From the NCBI RefSeq assembly GCF_030817055.1, contig NZ_JAUSYV010000001.1, forward strand, positions 2,442,001 to 2,506,000: DNA of 64,000 nt. The letters are read 5' to 3'. Numbering within the stretch: the stretch's first letter is position 1; every line of letters begins with the position of its first letter. Of the stretch, positions 25,951 to 34,700 are shown one piece after another. Position numbers and translations under genes: made by a program. The notes under the pieces were generated by a model, which was given only the letters and a program-made list of their open reading frames with translations, did not search any database and was not told the DNA's origin. This DNA comes from Bacillus sp. V2I10 (GTDB taxonomy: Bacteria; Bacillota; Bacilli; Bacillales; Bacillaceae).

Positions 25951-26921
25951 TGGAACGATTTCATAACATAACAGACGTTCCTGGCGTTAAAGTCGGGAAT
26001 GAAGAGGACAATTTAGGTTATACGGGCTGTACCGTTTTATTGTTGGAGAAAGGTGCTGTATGCGGTGTAGATGTAAGAGGTTCAGCTCCTGGAACAAGGG
26101 AAACCGATTTATTAAATCCAGTGAACCTTATAGACCGGGTTCACAGTATCTGCCTGGCGGGAGGAAGTGCCTATGGTCTTGATGCAGCAAGTGGTGTTAT
26201 GCAGTTTTTGGAAAAGAAAGGTATTGGACTGGATGTGGGTGCAGGAGTTGTTCCGATTGTACCGTCAGCTGTCCTGTTTGATTTACCCGCAGGGGACCCT
26301 TCAGTTCGTCCAGATCAGAAAATGGGTTATAAGGCTGCATCAAACGCAAAAAGAGGATATTTCCCGTTAGGTAATTCAGGAGCGGGCTGCGGGGCCACGG
26401 TTGGAAAAGTGGCTGGCCACCATCGGGCTATGAAAGGCGGGCTTGGTTCCGCGTCTAAAGTTTTTCCAAATGGTTTAGTTGTAGGAGCCATTGTTGCAGT
26501 AAATGCAATGGGGGAAATTCGAAATCCCGAAAATGGAGAAGTGATTGCCGGTGCCAGAGATGATCAGGGGAAAATAAAGAGCAGTTTAGAATGGATGCTA
26601 GAACAGCCTGCCATTCCCCTAAAGCCTGGTACCAATACAACAATAGGGGTTGTCGCTTGCAATGCGAAGTTAACTAAATCACAGGCCTCTAAGGTAGCGT
26701 CCATGGCACATAATGGATTAGCCAGAACCATTTATCCTGTGCATACGATGTTTGATGGAGACACGATCTTTTCTTTGAGTACAGGGGATATGAGTGCATC
26801 AGTTGACCTGATTGGGACAATTGCTGCTGACATTTTGGCAGAAGCAGTCATCCTGGCTGTTCAGAATGCTGAAGGAATTGAAGGCTTTCCATCAAGTAAA
26901 GAAGTCAATGAATCTCATTAA
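25950..26921 (+). CDS. P1-family (DmpA/NylC-like) self-processing amidase
   Basis: 323 residues, Ntn-hydrolase-like DmpA fold: ITDVPGVKVGNEED start, SICLAGGSAYGLDAASGV, and the autoprocessing site PGTNTTIGVVACNA. Cleavage between N229 and T230 would expose Thr as nucleophile, as in NylC (Asn/Thr) rather than the Gly/Ser of DmpA. Relatives hydrolyse beta-alanine or omega-amino-acid amides and nylon oligomers. In this operon it is a good candidate for cutting the amide of the imported compound. GTG start overlaps the S-component stop by one base. Confidence 0.87.
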   Translation: MERFHNITDVPGVKVGNEEDNLGYTGCTVLLLEKGAVCGVDVRGSAPGTRETDLLNPVNLIDRVHSICLAGGSAYGLDAASGVMQFLEKKGIGLDVGAGVVPIVPSAVLFDLPAGDPSVRPDQKMGYKAASNAKRGYFPLGNSGAGCGATVGKVAGHHRAMKGGLGSASKVFPNGLVVGAIVAVNAMGEIRNPENGEVIAGARDDQGKIKSSLEWMLEQPAIPLKPGTNTTIGVVACNAKLTKSQASKVASMAHNGLARTIYPVHTMFDGDTIFSLSTGDMSASVDLIGTIAADILAEAVILAVQNAEGIEGFPSSKEVNESH

Positions 26922-26936
26922 GAAAGGACGATTGCA

Positions 26937-28151
26937 ATGACAGCAGCGATAGAATCTATTCTTCCTTTTATTGATAAAAAAGAAGTGATTGAACTGACAA
27001 GGAGTCTTATTCGTATACAAAGTGTCTATCGGCCAAATGTCGAGGGTGGAAACGAAGAAAAGGCTGCCCGTTTCATAGTTGAATACCTTAAGAACATCGG
27101 ATTAGATGTTCATTATGAAGAAGTGGTGCCGGGACGGCCAAATGTTATTGCGGTTTATGACTCTGGCATTCCAGGCAAAACCCTCTTATTTGAAGGACAT
27201 ACGGATGTAGTGACTGAAGGAGATATTGATTCATGGACCTATGATCCTTTTGGCGGAGAAGTCAGTAATGGCAGAATTTATGGCAGAGGTTCTTGTGATA
27301 CGAAAGGAAACCTTGCTGCTGCCATTTCTGCTGTTCATTCTATAAAAAAATCAGACGCTGCATTTAAAGGGAAAATGATCCTTTGTATCCCCTGCGACGA
27401 AGAGGGAATGATGATCGGAATTAAAGATTTTATTAAAAAAGGCTGGGCAGATGGAGTTGATGGAGCCATTATCTGTGAACCTGAGGAGAATCAGCTCTGT
27501 ATTACACAAAAAGGGGCGATGCGCATTGTATTAAAAACTTACGGAAAAATGGCTCATGGTGCGATGCCGCTCACCGGAATTAATCCAAATACACGAATGG
27601 CCAAATTAATCGTAGAATTGGATCAATTGGAACATCGGGAAAAAGAACGTATGGGTGAACATCCCTATCTTGGGTGGCCTAGTATTACGCCAACTATCTT
27701 ACAAGCGCCAGTTAAGGGAGAAGCGCAAATCAATGTAGTTCCTGCACAATGTATGACTACACTAGATATTCGGACGGTTCCCGGGCAGGAGCATCATGAA
27801 TTGAGGAAAGAAATAGAAGTCATTATTGAACGGCTGGGGAAAGAAGATCCACATTTCAAAGCGACACTTGAACTGATTGAAGACAGACCTTGGACAGAGA
27901 CACCGAAAGATCATGAGGTGGTACAGGCGGTAGCGCAGGCTTATAAGGAAGTTACAGGCAAAGAACCCGTATACAATGGGGTCCCTGGGGCGACAGACGG
28001 GACGTTCCTTCATCTTGCAGGTGTGCCGATCATTACAACAGGAGCAGGTGACCGCCATATCCCCCATCATGCCGATGAATATGTAGATATTGATGAGCTC
28101 GTTGAAACTGTGCAAATCTACACTCTTTCTGCTCTTAACTTTTTAAAGTAG
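26937..28151 (+). CDS. M20-family metallo-amidohydrolase (ArgE/DapE/carboxypeptidase-like)
   Basis: 404 residues, zinc hydrolase. Ligands visible in order: His in EGHTDVV, Asp in SCDTKGNL, Glu-Glu in PCDEEGMM, acidic CEPEEN, and His in HIPHHADEYV near the C-terminus. A dimerisation domain lies between (about 175-290). M20 enzymes free amino acids from N-acyl derivatives, so this is an alternative or second amidase for a substrate such as pantoyl-beta-alanine. AGAAAGGACG precedes the start, 15 bp after the P1 gene. Last gene of the operon, followed by a strong terminator. Confidence 0.88.
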   Translation: MTAAIESILPFIDKKEVIELTRSLIRIQSVYRPNVEGGNEEKAARFIVEYLKNIGLDVHYEEVVPGRPNVIAVYDSGIPGKTLLFEGHTDVVTEGDIDSWTYDPFGGEVSNGRIYGRGSCDTKGNLAAAISAVHSIKKSDAAFKGKMILCIPCDEEGMMIGIKDFIKKGWADGVDGAIICEPEENQLCITQKGAMRIVLKTYGKMAHGAMPLTGINPNTRMAKLIVELDQLEHREKERMGEHPYLGWPSITPTILQAPVKGEAQINVVPAQCMTTLDIRTVPGQEHHELRKEIEVIIERLGKEDPHFKATLELIEDRPWTETPKDHEVVQAVAQAYKEVTGKEPVYNGVPGATDGTFLHLAGVPIITTGAGDRHIPHHADEYVDIDELVETVQIYTLSALNFLK

Positions 28152-28217
28152 CACTTCACAAAGTAAAAATAACATCAACCTTTGTAATGAAATAATTGAG
28201 GTAAATTGAATAAAAGA

Positions 28218-28255
28218 GGTGTGCCATGAGGCTAACTTTTGGCACACCCTTTTTT
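28218..28255 (+). terminator. terminator of the sigma-54 operon
   Basis: Perfect 9-bp stem GGTGTGCCA / TGGCACACC with a T-rich tail, 66 bp after the M20 stop. Confidence 0.9.
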
Positions 28256-28447
28256 ACTTTGAAAACGGCTAGAAATACCTGTTCTTTTATGGTGGGCAGG
28301 TATACATATAGACTGATGGAATCGGCTGTGAAAGATCCGGTTCATGCAATGAAATCCGCTTGGATCCTCCCGCGGTACATGGTTCAGGGAAACGACGCTT
28401 AATCTTATTCTTATTGGGTTAAAGTGAGACTTTTAACTAACAGCATA

Positions 28448-29575
28448 TTACTCTTTGTATTTCTGACTGCCGGCATTCACAATTACAACTTCTATTTGGA
28501 TGTCAGACAGAGAATCTTCCTGCAGCTTATATTTTTTTGTGAGTTCAGGTGATGAGCGGTATGTGGATGCAGTCAAATTATACAAATCTGCATCCAGTTT
28601 TATTCCATTTTCATAAGTACGCTGCATATCATTTTTAATTTCTTGTTTGATTTTTTTCTTTAAACTGCTCAGTGAAGGTTCATCTACACTTTCATCAATG
28701 AAAGCCTTGGTTTTCAGTTGGACAGTATAGTGTAATCCATCCTTTACAGGTTGATGAAGAGTGACTTTATAGCCCTTCACCAAGAGTTCAACGACCGTTT
28801 TTTCATGAGGGATTTCTAGCTTATTTTCTTTTTGCTCCTCTGTTAACCATTGTAATCCAAGAAGGTCTTCGTAAGTCATGAATCCCTTGGCTTTCATCTT
28901 GGATACAATAAAACCTCCATTTACTTGAGGAGTGGGGGGGTTTTTTTCATCTTCCTGCCATTTTCCCTCAGAGATAATAACATTGGGAATGAGGATCGAT
29001 CCATAAGGCTCATTTCCGCCTCTCATCAGCATCTGCATATTTAAAGGATTTACAGCATGATTCCGGCTAAGCATAATGTCAGGATGAAACATGACTTTAT
29101 ATGTTGGTGCCTGATTAAAGAGAGACTTTGTTTTCAATACTTCTGACAAATCCTCAGATGTGCCGAACACCCAAGAGGTATACCTGATTAACGGATCATG
29201 ACCTATGTGAGAGATAACTTCTTCTAATTTTTGCTTAATAACCCTCTCACTTAGCAAGATTACCTGTATGTGGCCATAGTACAGGGGATATTGGGATGCC
29301 TTCTCCAATTTCCTGAACGCCATCGTTAAACTATCTGCTTCTTCTTTTCCTACCAGTACTGGGGATTCCGAAGGCTGGGATCCTCCACCTTCTTGCTTTG
29401 CTATGGAAGAAAAAACGGCAGATTCTGTGTATACAATATACTTTCCATCTTTATAGTCCACTCCTAATGCCTCAATATATAGCTGATCGCTAATTCCACG
29501 GCTTCCCCAGCATCCGCTCAGAACTAAACTGATCGAAGAAAGCAGCAGAAAAAGTTTTATATGTTTAGTGATCAT
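28448..29575 (-). CDS. gerAC: Ger(x)C-family spore germination lipoprotein (GerAC type)
   Basis: 375 residues; lipoprotein signal with lipobox LVLSGC and mature CWGSRGISDQLYIEALGVDY, the usual start of C subunits. It is the membrane-anchored C protein of a nutrient germinant receptor in the spore inner membrane. The ATG at 29575 is chosen (AAGG 8 bases upstream); a GTG at 29584 is too close to that site. It overlaps the A-subunit gene by 11 bp. Confidence 0.9.
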   Translation of the reverse strand: MITKHIKLFLLLSSISLVLSGCWGSRGISDQLYIEALGVDYKDGKYIVYTESAVFSSIAKQEGGGSQPSESPVLVGKEEADSLTMAFRKLEKASQYPLYYGHIQVILLSERVIKQKLEEVISHIGHDPLIRYTSWVFGTSEDLSEVLKTKSLFNQAPTYKVMFHPDIMLSRNHAVNPLNMQMLMRGGNEPYGSILIPNVIISEGKWQEDEKNPPTPQVNGGFIVSKMKAKGFMTYEDLLGLQWLTEEQKENKLEIPHEKTVVELLVKGYKVTLHQPVKDGLHYTVQLKTKAFIDESVDEPSLSSLKKKIKQEIKNDMQRTYENGIKLDADLYNLTASTYRSSPELTKKYKLQEDSLSDIQIEVVIVNAGSQKYKE

Positions 29576-31046
29576 TGTTGTCACCTTGACGGGATGAGTC
29601 CTGAGGAAACATCGATTTATCTCTTTGTTTCATAAGCGGAAAAGGCAGTTTGAGAAATGTTTTTAGAAGATCTGAAACATTAGGTGTAGCCAATGTTGCC
29701 AAGTAAGGATAGTCAAATGAACGCAAGGACCCCAGAAGCAAAAATAAGCTGAGCATTGATATAAAAAAGCCGAATAATCCAAACAAACCGCACATCAAGA
29801 GGGTATAAACACGTAAAAAAAGCAAATTCCCGCTTAACGATTGGTTCACGAATGTATAGCTTGCGATCATGGAGATTGCTACGACAACAAGTGTAGTAGG
29901 GGAAGTAAGACCTGCACGAATGGCTGCATCTCCGACGATTAACCCTCCCAATACAGCTACAGTCTGACCGACAGCCCTCGGCAGCCTTGCGCCAGCTTCT
30001 TTAAACAATTCGAACAATACGACCATAATCATCATCTCAAGCGGCAAGGATAAAGGCAATCCGGTTCGAGAAAGAGTAAGAGTCGCAAGCAGCGGATAAG
30101 GGAGCTGATCCTGGTGGAAGGTTGTTAATGCAACCCACAGACCTGGCAGAGAAATCGTAGTAAACAAGCCCGTAAAACGGAGCAGCCGTTCAAATGAAAC
30201 CATATAAAAACTTGCGTTTGTATCCTCAGGTGATTTTAATGTAACCCCGAGTGTCGATGGCCCTATCAGGACCGTCGGGGATCCATCGACAATAATGATG
30301 AAATGACCCTGAACCAAGGATTGAACGGCATAATCAGGACGTCCTGTATTATCGAGTAAAGGGAAAATAGAAAAGGAATGATCCGATAAAGCTTCTTCTA
30401 AATCACTGCTGCTCACCAAAACATCAAGATCTAATTGTGTGAGACGATGATGGACCCGTCCTGCTAAATCCTGATCGATAATATCATTTACATACAGCAG
30501 AGATACAGAAGTCTGGCTTCTCCTTCCGATCGTATAGGATTTACTATAAAGCGAAGAAGATTTAAATCGTTTTCTAATTAGTGCGAAATTCGTATCTAAA
30601 TCCTCAATAAAACCATCTCTCGCTCCTCTAATCGAAATTTCTGTATTGGATTCTTCAGGGCTTCTTTTAGGTGTGTTTGATAAATCAATTGAAAAAACAT
30701 AGCTTCCATGATCATTTGTTATTAGAACATTGCCTGAAAACAGGCTGCGTTCAATCATCTGAAGCTCTTGATCAGTAAGGGAAAGCTTATTTACTGTAAA
30801 ACGGTTTCCTATCGATTGACAATCTAAAGTTTCACCTTTTTCGATTATTGATGTCAAAAATGGAAGCAGCGTTTCTTCCATAATCTGAACATCTGTTAAC
30901 CCCTTGCAAAACAAAAGCGTATAACCGCAAGGAAATTCTTCAGTAAATAAGCGTTTCTTAATGACCACATCCATATTGTTTTGAAAATAGGACAAAAATT
31001 CATTTAGTTCAATAGCTTTGACATTAGTGGCAGCATTATGTGTCAT
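29565..31046 (-). CDS. gerAA: GerA-family spore germination receptor subunit A
   Basis: 493 residues, with a large soluble N-terminal region (about 1-290) and several membrane segments in the C-terminal part. The family block VQGHFIIIVDGSPTVLIGPSTL and FRYT-like LPGLWVALTTFHQDQLP are visible. The A, B and C subunits form a receptor that senses amino acids, sugars or nucleosides. Here the order is B-A-C on the minus strand. The B subunit upstream is frameshifted, so this receptor may be non-functional. Confidence 0.9.
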   Translation of the reverse strand: MTHNAATNVKAIELNEFLSYFQNNMDVVIKKRLFTEEFPCGYTLLFCKGLTDVQIMEETLLPFLTSIIEKGETLDCQSIGNRFTVNKLSLTDQELQMIERSLFSGNVLITNDHGSYVFSIDLSNTPKRSPEESNTEISIRGARDGFIEDLDTNFALIRKRFKSSSLYSKSYTIGRRSQTSVSLLYVNDIIDQDLAGRVHHRLTQLDLDVLVSSSDLEEALSDHSFSIFPLLDNTGRPDYAVQSLVQGHFIIIVDGSPTVLIGPSTLGVTLKSPEDTNASFYMVSFERLLRFTGLFTTISLPGLWVALTTFHQDQLPYPLLATLTLSRTGLPLSLPLEMMIMVVLFELFKEAGARLPRAVGQTVAVLGGLIVGDAAIRAGLTSPTTLVVVAISMIASYTFVNQSLSGNLLFLRVYTLLMCGLFGLFGFFISMLSLFLLLGSLRSFDYPYLATLATPNVSDLLKTFLKLPFPLMKQRDKSMFPQDSSRQGDNNDH

Positions 31047-31055
31047 ACAGTTTCC

Positions 31056-32133
31056 TCATTTCTTAAGTAGGACGTAAATACAGATGATGCTGATCAGTGG
31101 AATCATAACGTACATCTGGAAGGGGAAAAAGTAATGGTAGAGATACCTGAAAATGACAAGGTTAGATATTGGTGCAAGTGTATAGCCAATTGCCAATATG
31201 TATAAAAGACTTATTATCCAAATTCTATATTTCCTTGCTTTAATCAAATGTGATCCTATATAAATCAGTAAACTGATACGGATAAACGCTCCTGAAATCC
31301 ATTGATAGATCGACAGAAAATCCATTCTGGTAATTTCTTTGCTGATGGTAAGAAGCTTCCATTGCTCAAATGCAGGATAGCGGAGCTTGCTGGCTTCATA
31401 TGGCCCAAACTCGGCGATTGCTGCCATTAAGGGACCAAGCATGAGTCCCATTAAGATAAAAGCCACCAGAAAAATATGCTTCCATTTCAAAGGCTTATTT
31501 GTATAATGGACCAGAAATAAAAGCGTACTTAGTTCTGTAAGTCCAGAAAAAACGAAAGTTGTGCCTTTTATTATTGGTCCTGGTCCATGTTCAGCGATGG
31601 GCAGAAGCATGGAGTAATCCTTATGCTGAATATTTCCAAATGCGATGAAAAAACCAAAGGCAACAACCAGCGGAAGAGCAATCATAGCAACAATGCCTAA
31701 TTCCTGAATACCTTTATATGTTCCGAAAAAACACAGCAAGCCTAACAAAATGCAAAGAACAAGCAGTGGAGTATTCATCAAATAATTCGTTTTTGTCCAA
31801 GTAACTGTATCTCTGAAGGTCACTGCAGCATTTAAATAAAAATATAGGAACAAAATCACTGATAACAGGAAAACAGGTACACTTCCAAGACGAGATTTCA
31901 AATAGTCTAAAAGGTTTTGATTTCCAATCTTTTTAGCAACTGCACCTATTAATAGAATCCAAATGATATAAGGGAACGATTGAAACAACAACACTGAGCC
32001 ATGAGTCTCGTCCAGCAGCCGAAAGAATAAGCGGTAAGATAAGAACGTGATTGACTAATCCGGAAGACATGATAATCATGAAATATATATGGATAGGAGC
32101 AATTCCTGGCTGAATTCGCATGTTTTCCCCCAT
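31056..32133 (-). pseudogene. gerAB: GerAB-family germination permease, frameshifted
   Basis: The N-terminal part (starts at 32133: MRIQPGIAPIHIYFMIIMSSG and on to AAGRDSWLSVVVSIVP) and the rest (WILLIGAVAKKIGN to ISIICIYVLLKK) lie in different frames and switch near 31960-31985. Joined, they give about 359 residues, the normal size of GerAB, an amino-acid-permease-like subunit of the receptor. One single-base indel explains everything. It could be real inactivation or a sequence error; the A and C genes downstream are intact, which favours recent decay or error. Confidence 0.85.
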
Positions 32134-32305
32134 TGTTATTAATAAAAGTTAGTATTTAGTAAAAAAATGGGTTTTATACGAAAATTTGGTGTTGTATCCC
32201 TGTTTTTCATTAGTCAGGCAGTAAAGAGTTAACGAGTTTCGATAAGAAAAAAGAGGGTAATTAAACTAATAGAACGACGCTTATATAAAGAAGGGATGGA
32301 TTCAA

Positions 32306-32662
32306 ATGTCAGAACAAAATCATATTATTAATAAAAATGAAAGTCTTGAAACAGAAAAAGTTGAAAGCCGCATAGCGACGATTCCTGATGAAAAGATGGA
32401 AGATATTCTGGGGAGTTTTGAAAGCTTTAAACAGTATTTGGGGAAAAGGGTGGCACTAGGCGAAAAACTTGGACTAAATGAAGAGCAATTAGCCAAAACA
32501 GCTGAAAAGGTAGCAGCTTACCTTGCTGAAAATGAGGAACCGAGAAATAGAGAAGAAAAATTGCTTCAGGAACTTTGGAAATCAGGCGGGAAGGAACAGC
32601 GGCATCATTTGGCACATATGCTTGTTAGGCTTGTTGGAAAAGAGAACGCATACAATCGATAG
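32306..32662 (+). CDS. DUF3243 family protein
   Basis: 118 residues. The C-terminal ~75 residues (FESFKQYLGKRVALGEKLGLNEEQLAKTAEKVAAYLA, ending ELWKSGGKEQRHHLAHMLVRLV) match the small cytoplasmic DUF3243 proteins of Bacilli. The N-terminal ~35 residues are a low-complexity acidic extension. Function unknown. GAAGGGATGG site upstream; strong terminator just after. Confidence 0.85.
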   Translation: MSEQNHIINKNESLETEKVESRIATIPDEKMEDILGSFESFKQYLGKRVALGEKLGLNEEQLAKTAEKVAAYLAENEEPRNREEKLLQELWKSGGKEQRHHLAHMLVRLVGKENAYNR

Positions 32663-32664
32663 AA

Positions 32665-32699
32665 AAAGCTAGAGCTGGAAAGTCCGCTCTAGCTTTTTT
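32665..32699. terminator. terminator of the DUF3243 gene, probably bidirectional
   Basis: Perfect AAAGCTAGAGC / GCTCTAGCTTT stem with a T-run on the plus strand and an A-rich 5' side. It also lies just downstream of the leftward small ORF at 32703-32885. Confidence 0.9.
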
Positions 32700-32702
32700 C
32701 TT

Positions 32703-32885
32703 TTATAAATCGGTGCGGGTGGATCGTTCGGCATAATTAAAGATGGGGTCAGAGAGTTTAAACTCATATGTATTCCCGTCCATAATGCCGACCGTTTTTT
32801 CACTGTCGTAAAGGTCCAGCATAAAAGCTGCCATTTCTTTAGCAGTATGAAACTTAGTCACGGGATCCTTCATACGTAAACTCAT
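32703..32885 (-). CDS. small hypothetical protein (60 aa)
   Basis: The product MSLRMKDPVTKFHTAKEMAAF... has protein-like composition (helical first half, beta-like second half) and ends 3 bp before a bidirectional terminator. No strong ribosome binding site directly before the ATG, although GGGAGG lies further upstream. No family recognised. It could be the intact small gene or the 3' part of something decayed. Confidence 0.45.
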   Translation of the reverse strand: MSLRMKDPVTKFHTAKEMAAFMLDLYDSEKTVGIMDGNTYEFKLSDPIFNYAERSTRTDL

Positions 32886-33049
32886 CTAGATCTTTTTATT
32901 TCTCCAGCAATTCTTTAGTTCCTCCCATATTTACAGAATTTTAAGGAAATATCTTGTCGTTTTTAGTCCTTTTCATTTAAAATTGGATGAACAAGTTCAA
33001 AAGCATTTGGAGCAGATTTACAATGGATACTGCTTGCTTATCAGGCGCA

Positions 33050-33390
33050 TGCAACTCTAACTGAACGAATTCGGGATTTGAGAACTCATATAGTAGTTTG
33101 ATTGAGTACTCAAATTGGATTCCTCTCGGGTTTTGGGGACTCATAGAGCGCGGTTGAGTCCTCAAACTGGATTCCTCCCGGGTTTTGAGTACTCATAGAG
33201 CGTGTTTGAGTCCTCAAACTGGACTCCTCCCGGTTTTTGGGTATTCATAGAAACCGATTGAGTCCTCAAACTGGATTCCTCCCGGTTTCTGGATACTCAA
33301 AGAGCGCGATTGAGTCCTCAAACTGGACTCCTCCCGGTTTTTGGGTACTCATAGAAAGCGATTGAGTCCTCTAACTGGACTACAAGCGGG
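33050..33390. repeat. tandem array of 52-bp palindrome-bearing repeats
   Basis: Five consecutive 52-bp units start at 33102, 33154, 33206, 33258 and 33310, with a degenerate unit on the left (33050-33101) and a partial unit on the right (from 33362). Each unit opens with the palindrome TTGAGTCCTCAA (or TTGAGTACTCAA) followed by ACTGGAYTCCTCCCGG and a second half ending in ACTCATAGA. 52 is not a multiple of three and stops occur in all frames, so this is not coding. There are no unique spacers, so it is not CRISPR. Confidence 0.9.
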
Positions 33391-33530
33391 ATCGCGGTTT
33401 TGATCAATGCTTACTGTATGGCCGCAAAATGAATCATTTACGGGAGAGGTTATTTGCCAAGGCATGCTCCATTCTTTTTAGAAAACATATAAAATAAAAG
33501 GAGAGGGAGGTAATAAAGCTGTCATACGAA

Positions 33531-34025
33531 GTGGAAATCTCAGAATTGAAAACGTTAGATGAACATATTGAGCAGCTTGCTGATCTTTTGATCAAGATAG
33601 TAGAGGGAGGTGCTTCAATAGGGTTTTTGCCCCCAATGAGCCTTTCTCAGGCAACAGAATATTGGGAATCCGTTTTAGAACCCAGTGTGATTCTCCTAAT
33701 CGCGAAGGTGAATGATGAAATTGCAGGGAGCGTTCAGCTTCATTTATGCATGAAACAAAACGGAGGCCATAGAGCAGAAATCGCAAAACTGATCACACAT
33801 CCGGACTATCGCAGAAAAGGCATCGCCCGGTTATTAATGCAAAAAGCCGAAGAGCGGGCAATACAGGAAAAGAGATCCCTTTTAGTTCTCGATACAAGAG
33901 AAGGCGATGTCTCGAATCAACTTTACAACTCAATGGGTTTTACTGAATGCGGCCGCATCCCGTTCTTTGCTGAATCAGCGGGGGGAAAGCTTGATACAAC
34001 TATTCTTTATTATAAAACTTGCTGA
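33531..34025 (+). CDS. GNAT-family N-acetyltransferase
   Basis: 164 residues (from GTG). Acetyltransf_1 fold: IAGSVQLHLC strand, RAEIAKLITHPDYRRKGIARLLMQKAEERA acetyl-CoA loop, LVLDTREGDVSNQLYNSMGF end. Substrate unknown; relatives acetylate small molecules. The strong GAGGGAGG site lies 20 bases before this GTG but only 8 before an in-frame CTG at 33519, so translation may start at CTG, adding four residues. Confidence 0.85.
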   Translation: MEISELKTLDEHIEQLADLLIKIVEGGASIGFLPPMSLSQATEYWESVLEPSVILLIAKVNDEIAGSVQLHLCMKQNGGHRAEIAKLITHPDYRRKGIARLLMQKAEERAIQEKRSLLVLDTREGDVSNQLYNSMGFTECGRIPFFAESAGGKLDTTILYYKTC

Positions 34026-34092
34026 GGAATGAAAATAGGATCTACCTTGTTTTGATTGAATTCAACAAATAATAATCTTTCCCAAAGAAGTG

Positions 34093-34239
34093 ATGCGAAT
34101 GATTTGGCTTTCTTTTTTAATTCCAACTTTTCTCTTTGTCGGTGCAGCTGTGTACTTGCAGCCGCTTGATGATGTGAAAAAAGAGGAATCGTATAAAGAA
34201 GTAACGAACCAGCGCTCGATAAATAAATGGAAATCATAA
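34093..34239 (+). CDS. small putative membrane protein (48 aa)
   Basis: One N-terminal membrane segment (MIWLSFLIPTFLFVGAAVYL) and a charged C-terminus. The ribosome binding site is weak. The next 150 bp contain two more hydrophobic frames in other phases (about 34222-34362 and from 34381), so the three may be pieces of one decayed membrane protein. No family recognised. Confidence 0.35.
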   Translation: MRMIWLSFLIPTFLFVGAAVYLQPLDDVKKEESYKEVTNQRSINKWKS

Positions 34240-34466
34240 CTTCCTTTTAAAAAAACTTCATCCGTTTATTAAAGGTGCTTCTTCAGCTGTTATTCTATTT
34301 ACGGGTCTTTATTACATCGTTAAATTTGCAGAGTTATTTATTTTGCGGATTAACCAGTAGATTCAAATTTTTTTACTGATTGTGGAGATCATGTTTGTTT
34401 TTCTCATGACAGGAATGAACGTATGGCTTATTGCACAAAATATTTCTGTTATGAGGAGGTGCAAAC

Positions 34467-34598
34467 ATGCCAAACTTAAATGATAACAAATTCAGAAAAA
34501 TCCAATCCGAAAGTCAAAAGCAGGGCAAATCACAAGAAGAATATGCTGCAGAGTTAGACAGCAATCGTGCTAAAAGCGGGCAGAAGAAGAAGGACTAA
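34467..34598 (+). CDS. small hydrophilic hypothetical protein (43 aa)
   Basis: ATG preceded by an ideal ATGAGGAGGTGCAAAC context. The 43-residue product is polar, Lys/Gln/Ser-rich and without cysteines or aromatic residues except F and Y. It has the look of the small basic proteins common in Bacillaceae spores, but no family is recognised. A terminator with five Ts follows 18 bp downstream, supporting a real gene. Confidence 0.65.
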   Translation: MPNLNDNKFRKIQSESQKQGKSQEEYAAELDSNRAKSGQKKKD

Positions 34599-34616
34599 AA
34601 AATTTTAGAAGCAAGT

Positions 34617-34648
34617 AAAAAAGAGGCTGCGCAGGCAGTCTCTTTTTA
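34617..34648 (+). terminator. terminator after the 43-aa gene
   Basis: AAAAAGAG-GCTGC / GCAG-t-CTCTTTTT stem with T-tail. Confidence 0.8.
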
Positions 34649-34700
34649 ATGGTTTTATAGGAAACATAAGGATTGTTTAGATAAAGCAAGGCAGATTTGT

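Noticed and set aside
33050..33390. CRISPR array
   Set aside because: The repeat units adjoin one another with no unique spacers, the unit is 52 bp and no cas genes are present.
34222..34485. Two hydrophobic short frames after the 48-aa ORF
   Set aside because: No usable start codon or ribosome binding site for the first, and the second overlaps the well-supported 43-aa gene; kept only as possible remnants in the 34093-34239 entry.
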